DNA of 64,000 bases from Mesorhizobium sp. Root102 (GTDB taxonomy: Bacteria; Pseudomonadota; Alphaproteobacteria; Rhizobiales; Rhizobiaceae): positions 506,404 through 570,403 of the forward strand of contig NZ_LMCP01000012.1 in NCBI RefSeq assembly GCF_001425625.1. Direction: 5' to 3'. The notes beneath the pieces are model-generated. The model ran no database searches and was not told where the DNA came from. It saw nothing but the letters and a program-made list of their open reading frames with translations. The position numbers and the translations under genes are program-made. Position 1 is the stretch's first letter. Every line of letters starts with the position of its first letter. This document shows, piece by piece, positions 16,513 through 25,563 of the stretch.

Positions 16513-17550
16513 ATGAGCCTGTCGCCTCGCCTTATTGCTCCCGAAAAACGCGGCGAGGATGCCGAGCAGACCTTGCGGCCGCAGACACTCGACGATTTCG
16601 TCGGCCAGGCCGCGGTGCGGGCCAACCTCAAAGTGTTCATCGAGGCGGCCAAGGGCCGTAACGAGGCGCTCGACCATGTGCTGTTCGTCGGGCCGCCGGG
16701 CCTCGGCAAGACGACGCTGGCGCAGATCATGGCGCGCGAGCTCGGCGTCAATTTCCGCTCGACCTCCGGCCCAGTCATCGCCAAGGCCGGCGATCTCGCC
16801 GCGCTGCTGACCAATCTCGAGGAAGGCGATGTGCTGTTCATCGACGAGATCCACCGGCTGAGCCCGGCGGTGGAGGAAATCCTCTATCCGGCGATGGAGG
16901 ATTTCCAGCTCGACCTGATCATCGGCGAGGGACCGGCGGCGCGCTCGGTCAAGATCGACCTCGCCCGTTTCACTCTTGTCGCCGCCACCACGCGGCTTGG
17001 TCTGCTCACCAACCCGCTGCGCGACCGTTTCGGCATTCCCGTGCGGCTCAATTTCTACACCGTCGAGGAGCTGGAGCTGATCGTGCGGCGCGGCGCGCGC
17101 ATCCTGCAAATGCCGCTCGGCGACGATGGCGCACTGGAGATCGCGCGCCGTGCGCGCGGCACGCCACGCATCGCCGGCCGGCTGCTACGCCGCGTGCGCG
17201 ATTTCGCTTCGGTCGCCGGCGACGGCCATGTCGACCGCAAGATCGCCGACGAGGCGTTGACCCGGCTGGAGGTCGACGCGCTCGGCCTCGACGCGCTCGA
17301 CCGACGGTATCTGTCGATGATCGCGCGCAATTTCGGCGGCGGGCCAGTCGGTATCGAGACGATCGCCGCCGGCTTGTCCGAGCCGCGCGACGCCATCGAG
17401 GACATCATCGAGCCCTATCTGATCCAGCAGGGCTTCATCCAGCGCACGCCGCGCGGCCGCATGCTGACGGCCAATGCCTGGCGCCATCTCGGCCTCGACG
17501 CGCCGAAGGATCTGGCGCAGCAGCAGATCAACCTGTTCCAGGAAGAGTAA
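16513..17550 (+). CDS. ruvB: Holliday junction branch migration ATPase RuvB
   Basis: A 345-residue AAA+ motor, a hexameric ring that pumps DNA through the RuvA tetramer. It carries Walker [10 protein letters not shown], Walker [10 protein letters not shown], sensor 1 LVAATTRLG, arginine-finger region LRDRFGIPV, and a winged-helix C-terminus (FIQRTPRGR). It starts at ATG 16513 after CAAGGAAGG. Third gene of ruvCAB. Confidence 0.97.
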   Translation: MSLSPRLIAPEKRGEDAEQTLRPQTLDDFVGQAAVRANLKVFIEAAKGRNEALDHVLFVGPPGLGKTTLAQIMARELGVNFRSTSGPVIAKAGDLAALLTNLEEGDVLFIDEIHRLSPAVEEILYPAMEDFQLDLIIGEGPAARSVKIDLARFTLVAATTRLGLLTNPLRDRFGIPVRLNFYTVEELELIVRRGARILQMPLGDDGALEIARRARGTPRIAGRLLRRVRDFASVAGDGHVDRKIADEALTRLEVDALGLDALDRRYLSMIARNFGGGPVGIETIAAGLSEPRDAIEDIIEPYLIQQGFIQRTPRGRMLTANAWRHLGLDAPKDLAQQQINLFQEE

Positions 17551-17656
17551 TTTTCAAGCGCGCCGCTACGTTGTCTCGGGCGAGCCTGGCTTTCAGCATT
17601 GCGCCGATGCGTTTGGAATGCTCCCGGAATCTTCTCGATCGATCTTGCCTGAACGG

Positions 17657-18907
17657 TCAACGCAGCCCGCGGATCACGTCCATTACGTCAGGCTCCGCCT
17701 TGTCGCCGTTGAAGGCATCGATGATGCCAAAAGCGCCGCCATAGCTCCACACCGACCAAGAGAAGCCGTGCGCCTCGGCGCGCGCGATCATGTCCCTGAC
17801 ATAGGCTGCCCGGAACTCGGCGGGCATCACATAGGCGTTGCCATATTCCTGGCGGATCATGCCGAACTCGCCCAGCGTGACGTTCTCAGGCTTGACACCG
17901 TTGGCCTTCGCCCACGCCTCGACCTTTTTGAACGGCGCATCCATCAAGCCGAGCAGCTTGTCGGGGCTGTCCATGCTGGCGGCCTGTTCGTCGAGATAGG
18001 CAAGCAGGCCGCTCTGCCGAGTCCACGGCGCCTCGGCCTTGATCCTGGCGCGGATGGTGTCGAGCGTCACCTCGAGCTGTGTCCGCGGCACCGCGGTCAG
18101 CGGATAGGGCAGGCCAGTCACATAGGGGATGAAGTCGCCGGCCCAGGTCGCGCCCTGATGAGTGAGCAGGAACGGATCGTAGGAATGGAAGGTCCAGATG
18201 ACGTTGTCGTCCGGGATCGTCTTCGGGTCGATCTTCTCAAGCGAGCTCGCGGCGGAATAGCAGGCACCCGTCAGCACCAGGGTCAGTTTCGTCGCCGAGG
18301 ACCGCGCCGCGGCGAACAGTTTGCGCTGGCGGTCCGGCCACAGGCTGGTGCCGTCGCTGTCGCAATCGACGATCGGTTCGTTCATCGGCTCGAAAGCGAC
18401 TTGAGCCGGATCTTCGCCAGCCAGCGTGCGGGCTATCCTGCGCACCATCCCGACATAGAGATCGAAGGTCCGCGGGTCTTCCATCACTTGCGCCATGCCG
18501 ATCTTGCGGCTGCCGCCGGCGGGGATCAGGTGCATGTCGACGATCACCTTCAGGCCGGCGCGGTTGATCATGCGCACCGAATCCAGCACGCTGGCATAGA
18601 GGTCGTCCCGCAACGCCACGGTCTGGCCGGACAGGAAAGGCGACGGGTCGACCGGCATGCGCAGGAAATCGAAGCCCGCGTCCTTCAGTGCCTTGAGATC
18701 GTTCTCCCCAAGGAATTTCCGCCATTCCGGATAGGGCAGGATGGCCTTGGCGTCGCTCCACTGGTCCTCGCCCGGCCACGTAACCCACTGGTCGAGGTTG
18801 AGGCCGCGCTTCATCAAGAAGGTTGCCGCGTGGCTGGGCCACGCCAACGCCGCGAGCACAAGCAGCGCCGCCGTCAAGGTCTTGATCATCGCCGTCAACA
18901 GTGCCAT
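17657..18907 (-). CDS. secreted glycoside hydrolase family 5 (cellulase-like)
   Basis: About 416 residues with an N-terminal signal peptide (IKTLTAALLVLAALAWPSHA), so it is exported. The barrel carries the GH5 hallmarks: early KRGLNLDQWVTW, a strand-4 FEPMNEP with the acid/base Glu, FHSYDPF, and a late LGEFGM whose Glu fits the nucleophile. Substrates of this family are beta-1,4-glucans, mannans or related walls; which one is not readable here. It lies on the opposite strand between ruvB and ybgC, genes that are usually contiguous in relatives, so it looks like an insertion. M1 or M7 could be the start. Confidence 0.88.
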   Translation of the reverse strand: MALLTAMIKTLTAALLVLAALAWPSHAATFLMKRGLNLDQWVTWPGEDQWSDAKAILPYPEWRKFLGENDLKALKDAGFDFLRMPVDPSPFLSGQTVALRDDLYASVLDSVRMINRAGLKVIVDMHLIPAGGSRKIGMAQVMEDPRTFDLYVGMVRRIARTLAGEDPAQVAFEPMNEPIVDCDSDGTSLWPDRQRKLFAAARSSATKLTLVLTGACYSAASSLEKIDPKTIPDDNVIWTFHSYDPFLLTHQGATWAGDFIPYVTGLPYPLTAVPRTQLEVTLDTIRARIKAEAPWTRQSGLLAYLDEQAASMDSPDKLLGLMDAPFKKVEAWAKANGVKPENVTLGEFGMIRQEYGNAYVMPAEFRAAYVRDMIARAEAHGFSWSVWSYGGAFGIIDAFNGDKAEPDVMDVIRGLR

Positions 18908-18964
18908 CCGATGTTATGTCACGCGGGGAACAGGTGCCTCGCCGGGGCTGAAAAAGGAAGCGCA

Positions 18965-19447
18965 ATGGGCGATCATGGTGAATCGGCGACGCTGCTGGCC
19001 GGACTTTCCGGCGCGCTGACCGCGTTCGGCCACCGGCTGATGGCGCGGGTCTATTACGCCGACACCGATTTCTCCGGCGTCGTCTACCATGCACGCTATC
19101 TCGAATTCTTCGAACGCGGCCGCTCCGACTATCTGAGACTGACCGGCGTGCACCACACCGAGCTTGCCGACGGCAAGCATGGCGAAAGAATAGTCTGGGT
19201 GGTGCGGCGCATGGAGATCGACTTTCGCGGCCCGGCCCGCATCGACGACATCCTGACGGTCGACACACGCACCGAGGACATTTCCGGGGCGCGCATCTTC
19301 ATGGCGCAGCAGCTTAAGCGCGGCGAAGAGGTGCTGGTCGAGGCCAGGGTCGAGGCGGCGATCATCGGCGAGAATGGCCGCCCAAGGCGCTTTCCCAGGG
19401 AATGGGTGGCCGCATTCATGCCCAAGGCCTTACCCGCGGCCGATTAG
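18965..19447 (+). CDS. ybgC: YbgC-family acyl-CoA thioesterase of the Tol-Pal cluster
   Basis: A 160-residue hot-dog-fold thioesterase. The signature RVYYADTDFSGVVYHARYLEFFERGR contains the catalytic Asp. It hydrolyses short or acyl-ACP/CoA thioesters at the inner face of the membrane and is classically the first gene of the tol-pal operon, as here. The ATG at 18965 has AAAAAGGAAG upstream. About 275 bases separate it from tolQ, so tolQ may have its own promoter (see the CtrA-like site at 19518). Confidence 0.93.
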   Translation: MGDHGESATLLAGLSGALTAFGHRLMARVYYADTDFSGVVYHARYLEFFERGRSDYLRLTGVHHTELADGKHGERIVWVVRRMEIDFRGPARIDDILTVDTRTEDISGARIFMAQQLKRGEEVLVEARVEAAIIGENGRPRRFPREWVAAFMPKALPAAD

Positions 19448-19517
19448 CCCCATTGCGATCAACGGCGACGGCTTGCGCATTGTTCACTGGGCGTGGCAAT
19501 GCGCCGCGCCTTATATA

Positions 19518-19533
19518 CTAACCCATCCTTAAC
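19518..19533 (+). promoter_or_regulatory. weak CtrA-like site upstream of tolQ
   Basis: CTAA, seven bases, TTAAC: one mismatch from the CtrA consensus, about 190 bases before tolQ. On its own it is weak. It gains weight from the other CtrA-like sites in this window and from the cell-division role of Tol-Pal. Confidence 0.35.
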
Positions 19534-19721
19534 CATAACGGTTCATGAAGAGATTGGTGAAGATTGGCGTTATCGGAGCGCCTTCCTTTCACCAATATTT
19601 GCCCTGAAAAGGCCGAGAACGGCACGGTTTGGGGTTGTTCCGGTAGCTTCGTGCGAACCGACCACAAGGGATGCCAGGGGCCAGCCGCCAGCTTCGCCCG
19701 GAAAATCTTAAGGACGTAACG

Positions 19722-20432
19722 ATGGAAAATATCGCACTCGCCGACCCGGGCGCGCAATTGTCGGTTTGGTCGCTGTTCATTTCGGCCAGCTGGGTGGTCA
19801 AGCTGGTCATGATCGGCTTGCTCTGCGCCTCGGTCTGGACCTGGGCGATCATCGTCGACAAGCTGGTTTCCTACGCCCGCATGCGGCTGGCGCTCAACCG
19901 GTTCGAGCAGGTGTTCTGGTCGGGGCAGTCGCTGGAGGAGCTTTACCGCACGCTCGCCGACCGCAAGACCACCGGCATGGGCGCAATTTTCGTGGCTGCG
20001 ATGCGCGAGTGGAAGAAGAGCTTCGAGAAGGGCGCGAAAACGCCACTCGGCCTGCAGACCCGCATCGACAAGGCGATGGACCTGGCGCTGACCCGCGAAA
20101 TGGAGAAGCTGGAGGGCCGCCTCGGCTTCCTCGCCACCACCGGCTCGGCCGCACCCTTCATCGGCCTTTTCGGCACAGTCATCGGCATCATGACGTCGTT
20201 CCAGGCGATCGCCGGCTCCAAGAACACCAGTCTCGCGGTGGTTGCGCCCGGCATCGCCGAAGCGCTGCTGGCGACGGCCATCGGCCTGCTCGCCGCCATT
20301 CCCGCCGTCATCGCCTACAACAAGCTGTCGTCCGACGCGAGCAAGATAGCCGTGCGCATGGAAGGGTTCTCGGACGAGTTCTCCGCCATACTCTCGCGCC
20401 AAATCGATGAAAAAGTGGCCCCCAAGGCCTGA
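19722..20432 (+). CDS. tolQ: Tol-Pal proton channel subunit TolQ
   Basis: A 236-residue inner-membrane protein with three helices. The first is near residues 15-45 (SWVVKLVMIGLLCASVWTWA). The other two lie around 135-165 and 175-200, in the MotA/TolQ/ExbB domain (GSAAPFIGLFGTVIGIM and IAEALLATAIGLLAAIPAVIAY). With TolR it conducts protons to energise TolA. ATG 19722 follows AAGGACG. First gene of tolQRAB. Confidence 0.96.
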   Translation: MENIALADPGAQLSVWSLFISASWVVKLVMIGLLCASVWTWAIIVDKLVSYARMRLALNRFEQVFWSGQSLEELYRTLADRKTTGMGAIFVAAMREWKKSFEKGAKTPLGLQTRIDKAMDLALTREMEKLEGRLGFLATTGSAAPFIGLFGTVIGIMTSFQAIAGSKNTSLAVVAPGIAEALLATAIGLLAAIPAVIAYNKLSSDASKIAVRMEGFSDEFSAILSRQIDEKVAPKA

Positions 20433-20442
20433 GGAGTAGCAG

Positions 20443-20895
20443 ATGGGTATGTCCATGGGCATGGGAGGACGCGGCGCGCGCGGCCACAGGCGGCGCGGCC
20501 GTCACCATGCACTGATGTCCGAGATCAACGTCACGCCGATGGTCGACGTGATGCTGGTGCTGCTGATCATCTTCATGGTCGCGGCGCCGATGCTGACGGT
20601 CGGCGTGCCGATCGACCTGCCGGATACGCAGGCCAAGGCGATGAATGCCGACACGCAGCCAATCACCGTCTCGATCAACGCCGCCGGCCAAATCTATCTG
20701 CAGGAAACCGAGATCCCGATCGAGGAGTTGGTGGCCAAGCTGCAGGCAATCTCGAAGACCGGCTATGAGGAGCGCATCTTCATCCGTGGCGACAAGTCCA
20801 CCGACTATGGCACGGCGATGAAGGTGATGGCCCGCATTTCGGCCGCCGGCTACAAGAACATCGGCCTGGTTTCACTGCAGGAACAGGATCAGTAG
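20443..20895 (+). CDS. tolR: Tol-Pal proton channel subunit TolR
   Basis: A 150-residue protein with a single membrane helix (residues about 33-55). The conserved Asp of the proton path is visible at MVDVMLVLLIIFMV, preceded by the ISEINVTP-type motif (MSEINVTP). The periplasmic ExbD-like domain follows. An unusual Met/Gly/Arg-rich N-terminal tail (MGMSMGMGGRGARGHRRRG) precedes the helix. It lies ten bases after tolQ. Confidence 0.95.
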   Translation: MGMSMGMGGRGARGHRRRGRHHALMSEINVTPMVDVMLVLLIIFMVAAPMLTVGVPIDLPDTQAKAMNADTQPITVSINAAGQIYLQETEIPIEELVAKLQAISKTGYEERIFIRGDKSTDYGTAMKVMARISAAGYKNIGLVSLQEQDQ

Positions 20896-20903
20896 ACAAG
20901 AAG

Positions 20904-22061
20904 ATGAAGACCGGCCTCACCACATCGGTGATCTTGCATGCGGCGGCGCTGACCTTCGGCCTGTTCACGCTGACGGCGCCGGCCGCGCTTCCGTCCTCCG
21001 ACGTCGAGTCGGTCGCGGTCGACATCGTGCCGATGGAAGCCATTGCGCAAACGTTGCAGGGCGACAAGAAGGCCGTGATGCATGAAAAGCCGGCACCTGT
21101 GCCGACGCAGCGCCCGGACATCGTGCCGGATGCGCAGAAGGTCGGCGAGAACAGCGTCGATACCGACAAGCCGATAACGCCGGAAGCCAAGCCGAAGCCC
21201 GTCGACATGACCTCGGCTCCCCCGCCCGCGCCGACCCCGATCGAGAAGCCGAAGCCCGAGGACGTGCCGAAGCCGCAGGAAAAGCCCAAGCCTATTCCGG
21301 CAACCGAAGTGGCGCCGGCGCCGACGCCCAAGGAAGAGGTCAAGCCCGAGCCGGTCAAGCAGGCAGACCCCAAGCCGACACCGGCCAAGCCGGCGCCGAC
21401 CCCGCCGCCGCAAGACAAGACCGCGGCCATCGATCCGACGCCCGAGGTCAAGCCTGACGCCGTCGCCGAAGCCATAGCGCAGGAGCCGCCTGCCGAGGCG
21501 ACGCAGCTGCCCGACTCGGCGCCCGCGCCGGAAGCCCGGCCGAAGCCGCAGCCGGCGCAAGCCGAAAGCGCCAAGGCGCCGGAGCGCAAGGATGCCGACA
21601 AGCCGGTCAAGGAGGCGACGTCGAAGCCTAAGTCCGACGACAAGCAATTCAACGCCGACGAGATCTCAGCTCTCCTTGACAAGCAGAAGCCATCCGGCGG
21701 CGGCGCCAAGCGCTCGACCCAGCAGGCGTCGCTCGGCGGCGACAAGGACCAGGGTCAGAAGCTTTCCAGGTCCGAAATGGGCGCCCTGGAAAGCCAGCTT
21801 GGCGGCTGCTGGACCCTTCCTGTCGGCCTTGAAGGTTCCGAGAACTTCGTCGTCGTGGTGCGGTTCAACCTGGATGCCTCCGGCAAGCTGGCCGGGCGCC
21901 CGGCGGTCGAGAAGTCGAGCGGAAGCCGCCAGTTCGACGAGAGTGCCGTTCGCGCGGTGCAAAAATGCGATGTCACCGGCCTGCAGGTTCCGGCCGGCAA
22001 GCAGGACATCTGGGCCGACGTCCGCGTCACCTTCGATCCAAGGGAGATGCTCGGCCTCTAA
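20904..22061 (+). CDS. tolA: TolA-like energy-transducing protein
   Basis: A 385-residue protein with an N-terminal membrane anchor (TTSVILHAAALTFGLFTLTA). A long Pro/Lys/Glu/Ala-rich periplasmic stalk follows (residues about 50-250, many KPKP and APAP units). The folded C-terminal domain (GCWTLPVGLEGSENFVVVVR onward) has the TolA/TonB fold. It would couple TolQR to Pal and TolB across the periplasm. The stalk is proline-rich rather than the Ala/Lys helix of E. coli TolA, as is common in alphaproteobacteria. It is eight bases after tolR. Confidence 0.92.
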   Translation: MKTGLTTSVILHAAALTFGLFTLTAPAALPSSDVESVAVDIVPMEAIAQTLQGDKKAVMHEKPAPVPTQRPDIVPDAQKVGENSVDTDKPITPEAKPKPVDMTSAPPPAPTPIEKPKPEDVPKPQEKPKPIPATEVAPAPTPKEEVKPEPVKQADPKPTPAKPAPTPPPQDKTAAIDPTPEVKPDAVAEAIAQEPPAEATQLPDSAPAPEARPKPQPAQAESAKAPERKDADKPVKEATSKPKSDDKQFNADEISALLDKQKPSGGGAKRSTQQASLGGDKDQGQKLSRSEMGALESQLGGCWTLPVGLEGSENFVVVVRFNLDASGKLAGRPAVEKSSGSRQFDESAVRAVQKCDVTGLQVPAGKQDIWADVRVTFDPREMLGL

Positions 22062-22101
22062 CGCCTGAGTGTCCGAAAATCAGTATGAGAAGCGAGAAGA
22101 C

Positions 22102-23412
22102 ATGAAATCAATCCTCAAGCCGCTCCTGATGGTCGCAGCAATGGCGACGGGCATGACCGCGGTCAGCACGTTGCCGGCGCTGGCGCTCGTCGAGCTCAAC
22201 GTCAACAAGGGCAATGTCGAGCCGCTGCCGATCGCCATCACGGATTTCCAGGGCGGCGACGCGCTTGGGGCGCAGATTTCGCAGATCATCACCGCCGACC
22301 TGAAGCGTTCGGGCCTGTTCGCGCCGATCGACAAGAGCGCCTTCATCGAGAAAATCACCAACCCCGATGCAGCGCCCCGTTTCGACGACTGGAAGGTGAT
22401 CAACGCGCAGGCGCTGGTCACCGGTAGCGTCAGCAAGGAAGCCGACGGCCGCATCCGCGCCCAGTACCGGTTGTGGGATACCTTTGCCGGCCAGCAGATG
22501 TCCGGCGAGCAGTTCTTCGCCAACGACGCCAATCAGCGGCGCGTCGCCCACATCATCGCCGACGCGATCTATGAGCGGCTGACCGGCGAGAAGGGTTATT
22601 TCGACACCCGCGTCGTCTTCATCGACGAATCCGGCGCCAAGAACGCGCGAAAGAAGCGCCTCGCCATCATGGACCAGGACGGCGCCAACGTCCGCTATCT
22701 CTCGGACGGCAGGTCGATCGTGCTGACGCCGCGTTTCTCGCCGAACCGGCAGGAAATCACCTATATGTCCTACGAAAGCGGTCAACCGCGGGTCTACCTG
22801 CTGCAGATCGAGACCGGGCAGCGCGAACTGGTCGGCAATTTCCCCGGCATGACCTTTGCGCCGCGCTTTTCGCCCGACGGCCAGAAGGTGATCATGAGCC
22901 TGCTGCGCGACGACGGCAATTCCAACATCTTCGCCATGGATTTGCGCAGCCGCTCGACGACGCGGCTGACCAATTCGACCGCCATCGACACCTCGCCCTC
23001 CTATTCGCCCGACGGCAGCAAGGTGGTGTTCACCTCCGACCGTGGCGGCCGTGCGCAGATCTACGTGATGGGCGCCGACGGCTCGGGTCAGACCCGCATC
23101 TCCTTCGGCGACGGCGTCTATTCGACGCCGGTATGGTCGCCGCGCGGCGACCTCATCGCCTTCACCAAGCAGACCGGCGGCGAATTCCAGATCGGCGTCA
23201 TGAAGACCGACGGCTCGGGCGAGCGCATCCTCTCCTCCGGCTTCCAGCAGGAGGGGCCGACCTGGGCGCCAAACGGCCGCGTGCTGATGTTCTTCCGCGA
23301 TTCGGCAGGGGGGCCAAAGCTGGTTTCCGTCGATCTTACCGGCCGCAACGAGCAATCGATCCCGACCGCGAATTTCGCTTCGGACCCGGCCTGGTCGCCG
23401 CTGCTGGAATAG
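22102..23412 (+). CDS. tolB: Tol-Pal periplasmic beta-propeller TolB
   Basis: A 436-residue secreted protein. The signal peptide ([18 protein letters not shown] then [10 protein letters not shown]) is followed by a TolB N-terminal domain ([11 protein letters not shown]). A six-bladed WD40-like propeller then repeats S-P-D-G-x-x-I/V ([39 protein letters not shown]). It binds Pal and the TolA tail. ATG 22102, behind GAGAAGCGAGAAG, starts the signal peptide; a GTG at 22069 is in frame but would bury it. Confidence 0.96.
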   Translation: MKSILKPLLMVAAMATGMTAVSTLPALALVELNVNKGNVEPLPIAITDFQGGDALGAQISQIITADLKRSGLFAPIDKSAFIEKITNPDAAPRFDDWKVINAQALVTGSVSKEADGRIRAQYRLWDTFAGQQMSGEQFFANDANQRRVAHIIADAIYERLTGEKGYFDTRVVFIDESGAKNARKKRLAIMDQDGANVRYLSDGRSIVLTPRFSPNRQEITYMSYESGQPRVYLLQIETGQRELVGNFPGMTFAPRFSPDGQKVIMSLLRDDGNSNIFAMDLRSRSTTRLTNSTAIDTSPSYSPDGSKVVFTSDRGGRAQIYVMGADGSGQTRISFGDGVYSTPVWSPRGDLIAFTKQTGGEFQIGVMKTDGSGERILSSGFQQEGPTWAPNGRVLMFFRDSAGGPKLVSVDLTGRNEQSIPTANFASDPAWSPLLE

Positions 23413-23438
23413 GTTCGGCTGAATTGCCACACATGCTG

Positions 23439-23463
23439 AAAAGGGGCCGTTTCGGCCCCTTTT
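23439..23463 (+). terminator. intrinsic terminator after tolB
   Basis: Stem AAAAGGGGCCG with CGGCCCCTTTT around a TTT loop, 27 bases after the tolB stop. It separates tolQRAB from pal, so pal needs its own promoter in the following 200 bases, where several TTAACC half-sites occur. Confidence 0.85.
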
Positions 23464-23661
23464 CCATGCCTTGGTCGCGTTTTGGCCGTATTTACGCCTA
23501 GGGTCCGCGTGAAATGTGGCTTCAGGCCAAACGGCTGCGGACGGGCAGCCTAAACCAAATTTTAACCGTGTTTCTTGAATGCCGGTTAACCCAAACGTGG
23601 TTACTGGGTGATCAACGAAATCACTCGAATACGATCACTCGAAATGCGAAGGAGAGGCGGC

Positions 23662-24168
23662 ATGGGCCGTATCGCAGCACTTACCAGAAACCCGGTCATG
23701 ATCGCGCTGGTGGCGATGCTCGCCATCGCCGGTTGCGCCTCGAAGAAGACGCCGAACAACGCGGCCGATCTTGGCCTTAACGGCGCGGGTGCTGCAACAC
23801 CCGGATCGGCGCAGGACTTCACCGTCAACATCGGCGACCGCATCTTCTTCGATACGGACTCGACCTCGATCCGTGCCGACGCGCAGACGACCCTGGCTCG
23901 CCAGGCTCAGTGGCTGAACCAGTACAAGCAGTATGCCATCGTCATCGAAGGCCATGCCGACGAACGTGGCACACGTGAGTACAATCTGGCGCTCGGCGCC
24001 CGCCGTGCCGCCGCCACCCGCGACTTCCTCGTCGCCAAGGGTGTCTCGGCCAGCCGTCTCAAGACCATTTCCTACGGCAAGGAACGTCCGGTCGCGGTGT
24101 GCGACGACATCTCCTGCTGGTCGCAGAACCGCCGTGCGGTCACCACGCTCAGCGGCGCTGGTTCCTGA
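23662..24168 (+). CDS. pal: peptidoglycan-associated lipoprotein Pal
   Basis: A 168-residue outer-membrane lipoprotein. Lipobox LAIAGC lies after a hydrophobic signal, giving lipid attachment at that Cys. The OmpA-like domain carries RIFFDTDSTSIRADA, then GHADERGTREYNLALGARRA with the diaminopimelate-binding Asp and Arg. It tethers the outer membrane to peptidoglycan and binds TolB. ATG 23662 is behind AAGGAGAGGCGGC at ideal spacing. Confidence 0.96.
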   Translation: MGRIAALTRNPVMIALVAMLAIAGCASKKTPNNAADLGLNGAGAATPGSAQDFTVNIGDRIFFDTDSTSIRADAQTTLARQAQWLNQYKQYAIVIEGHADERGTREYNLALGARRAAATRDFLVAKGVSASRLKTISYGKERPVAVCDDISCWSQNRRAVTTLSGAGS

Positions 24169-24242
24169 GGCATCGCGCAGCCGACCGGCGCGTCAAAAGA
24201 ACGCGCGGCGGTGTAGCGGTAAAAATGCAACATACCTATGCG

Positions 24243-24268
24243 AAAGGCGGCCCTGGGGCCGCCTTTTT
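24243..24268 (+). terminator. intrinsic terminator after pal
   Basis: Stem AGGCGGCC with GGCCGCCT, loop CTGG, then TTTTT. It lies about 75 bases after pal and before cpoB. Confidence 0.85.
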
Positions 24269-24394
24269 CATATCCGGATGCCCGAAACAAAATTTGGCCG
24301 AAGTCTCGGCTCCTGCTATGAGCCGAGGGCGCTTGGCTGGTCCCATTCTGATTGGAAGGCGCGAACAAGCTAACGAAATCACGGCGAGAGGCAC

Positions 24395-25504
24395 ATGCAT
24401 TTGAGATCGGTTCTGAGCGGCACGCTTGCGCTGCTGCTCCTATCAGGCGTCACCGCCTTGGCTAGCGGCTTGGAGGCGAGCGGCACAGGGCAATCAACCG
24501 ACAGCGGCTTTTCCTTCCATCTGCCCAGCATCGAACTGCCCAGCCTTTTCGGCCAGAAGAAGAAGCCGGATCAGGTCCAGATAGTGCAGTCCGATCCTGC
24601 CGCCGTCACCAGCCTCGAAGAGCAGCTGCGGCAGATGAACGGCAAGATCGAGGAACTCAATTTCCAGGTCCTGCAGATGCAGGAGCAGATCCGCAAGCAG
24701 CAGGAAGATAATGAATTCCGCTTCCAGCAGCTTGAAGGCGGCGGCACGCAAGGCGGACAGCCGCCAGCACAGAAGAAATCGGATGCCACAACCGGCACCG
24801 ACACCGACGTGGCTGCGGCCCCGGCAACACAGGCGCCGGCCGATGCCGGCGCCGCACCCGGCACCGATCAGGCAGCAGGCGGCAAGACGGTCCAGGACGT
24901 CATTGTCGAATCGCCCGAAGGCGACCCTGGCAAGGTTATTCCCGGTACGGGAGCGCCGGAAAAGACATTTGGAACCATCACCGTCGACAAGAACGGCAAT
25001 GTCATCGATGCCGGCGGCAACACCCAGGCGACCGCGCCGGCGCAGGACACCGCGCCAGCCACCGGTGCGCCGGCCAAGGCCGGCAAATCCGACACGGTGA
25101 TCGCGGCATTGCCCGCCACCAACGACCCGGAGGAACTCTACCGCAATTCCTACCAGTTCATCCTCTCGGGCGACTACGGCACCGCCGAGCAGGGCTTTCG
25201 CGACCACATCGCCCGCTTCCCCAAGGACGCGAAGGCGGCGGACGCGCATTACTGGCTGGGCGAGTCGCTGCTTGGCCAGCAGAAATACCGCGACGCCGCC
25301 GAGACTTTCCTTGCCGCCAGCAAGGACTATCCCAAGGCCAAGAAGGCGCCCGACATGTTGCTGAAGCTCGGCGTGTCGCTGGTCGGCCTCAAGCAGCATG
25401 ACGTTGCCTGCGCCACCTTCAGCGAGGTCGGCAAGCGCTACCCTGATATTTCCAGTGCCCTCAAGGAACGCGTCAAGCAGGAGAAGGCTCTGGCCGCGTG
25501 CTGA
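24395..25504 (+). CDS. cpoB: CpoB/YbgF-type coordinator of cell division
   Basis: A 369-residue periplasmic protein. The signal peptide (residues about 1-24) is followed by a coiled-coil segment (SLEEQLRQMNGKIEELNFQV) that mediates trimerisation in the family. A low-complexity Ala/Thr/Gly linker comes next, then C-terminal TPR repeats (YRNSYQFILSGDYGTAEQGF, HYWLGESLLGQQKYRDAAET). In E. coli CpoB links PBP1B and Tol-Pal activity during constriction. Its place right after pal supports the call. The linker is longer than in enterobacteria. Confidence 0.92.
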   Translation: MHLRSVLSGTLALLLLSGVTALASGLEASGTGQSTDSGFSFHLPSIELPSLFGQKKKPDQVQIVQSDPAAVTSLEEQLRQMNGKIEELNFQVLQMQEQIRKQQEDNEFRFQQLEGGGTQGGQPPAQKKSDATTGTDTDVAAAPATQAPADAGAAPGTDQAAGGKTVQDVIVESPEGDPGKVIPGTGAPEKTFGTITVDKNGNVIDAGGNTQATAPAQDTAPATGAPAKAGKSDTVIAALPATNDPEELYRNSYQFILSGDYGTAEQGFRDHIARFPKDAKAADAHYWLGESLLGQQKYRDAAETFLAASKDYPKAKKAPDMLLKLGVSLVGLKQHDVACATFSEVGKRYPDISSALKERVKQEKALAAC

Positions 25505-25510
25505 TCCTTC

Positions 25511-25563
25511 TGATGCATGTCGTTGTCCCAAGACCGGGGCCACTTTTGGGCGACACGCATTGA
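25511..25563. repeat. 52-bp palindromic intergenic repeat, copy B
   Basis: Same hairpin family as 7999-8050: left arm TGATGCATGTCG at 25511-25522, right arm CGACACGCATTGA, inner GGCCACTTTTGGG identical to copy A. It starts eight bases past the cpoB stop, and its end abuts the tilS ATG at 25563. The repeat therefore forms the entire upstream leader of tilS. Confidence 0.8.

Noticed and set aside
17474..18960. Open frame fused upstream of ybgC
   Set aside because: It is antisense to the GH5 gene. Only the part from 18965 is YbgC.
20904..22061. Tandem KPKP/APAP units in tolA as a repeat or mobile element
   Set aside because: They are the low-complexity periplasmic stalk of a normal gene.
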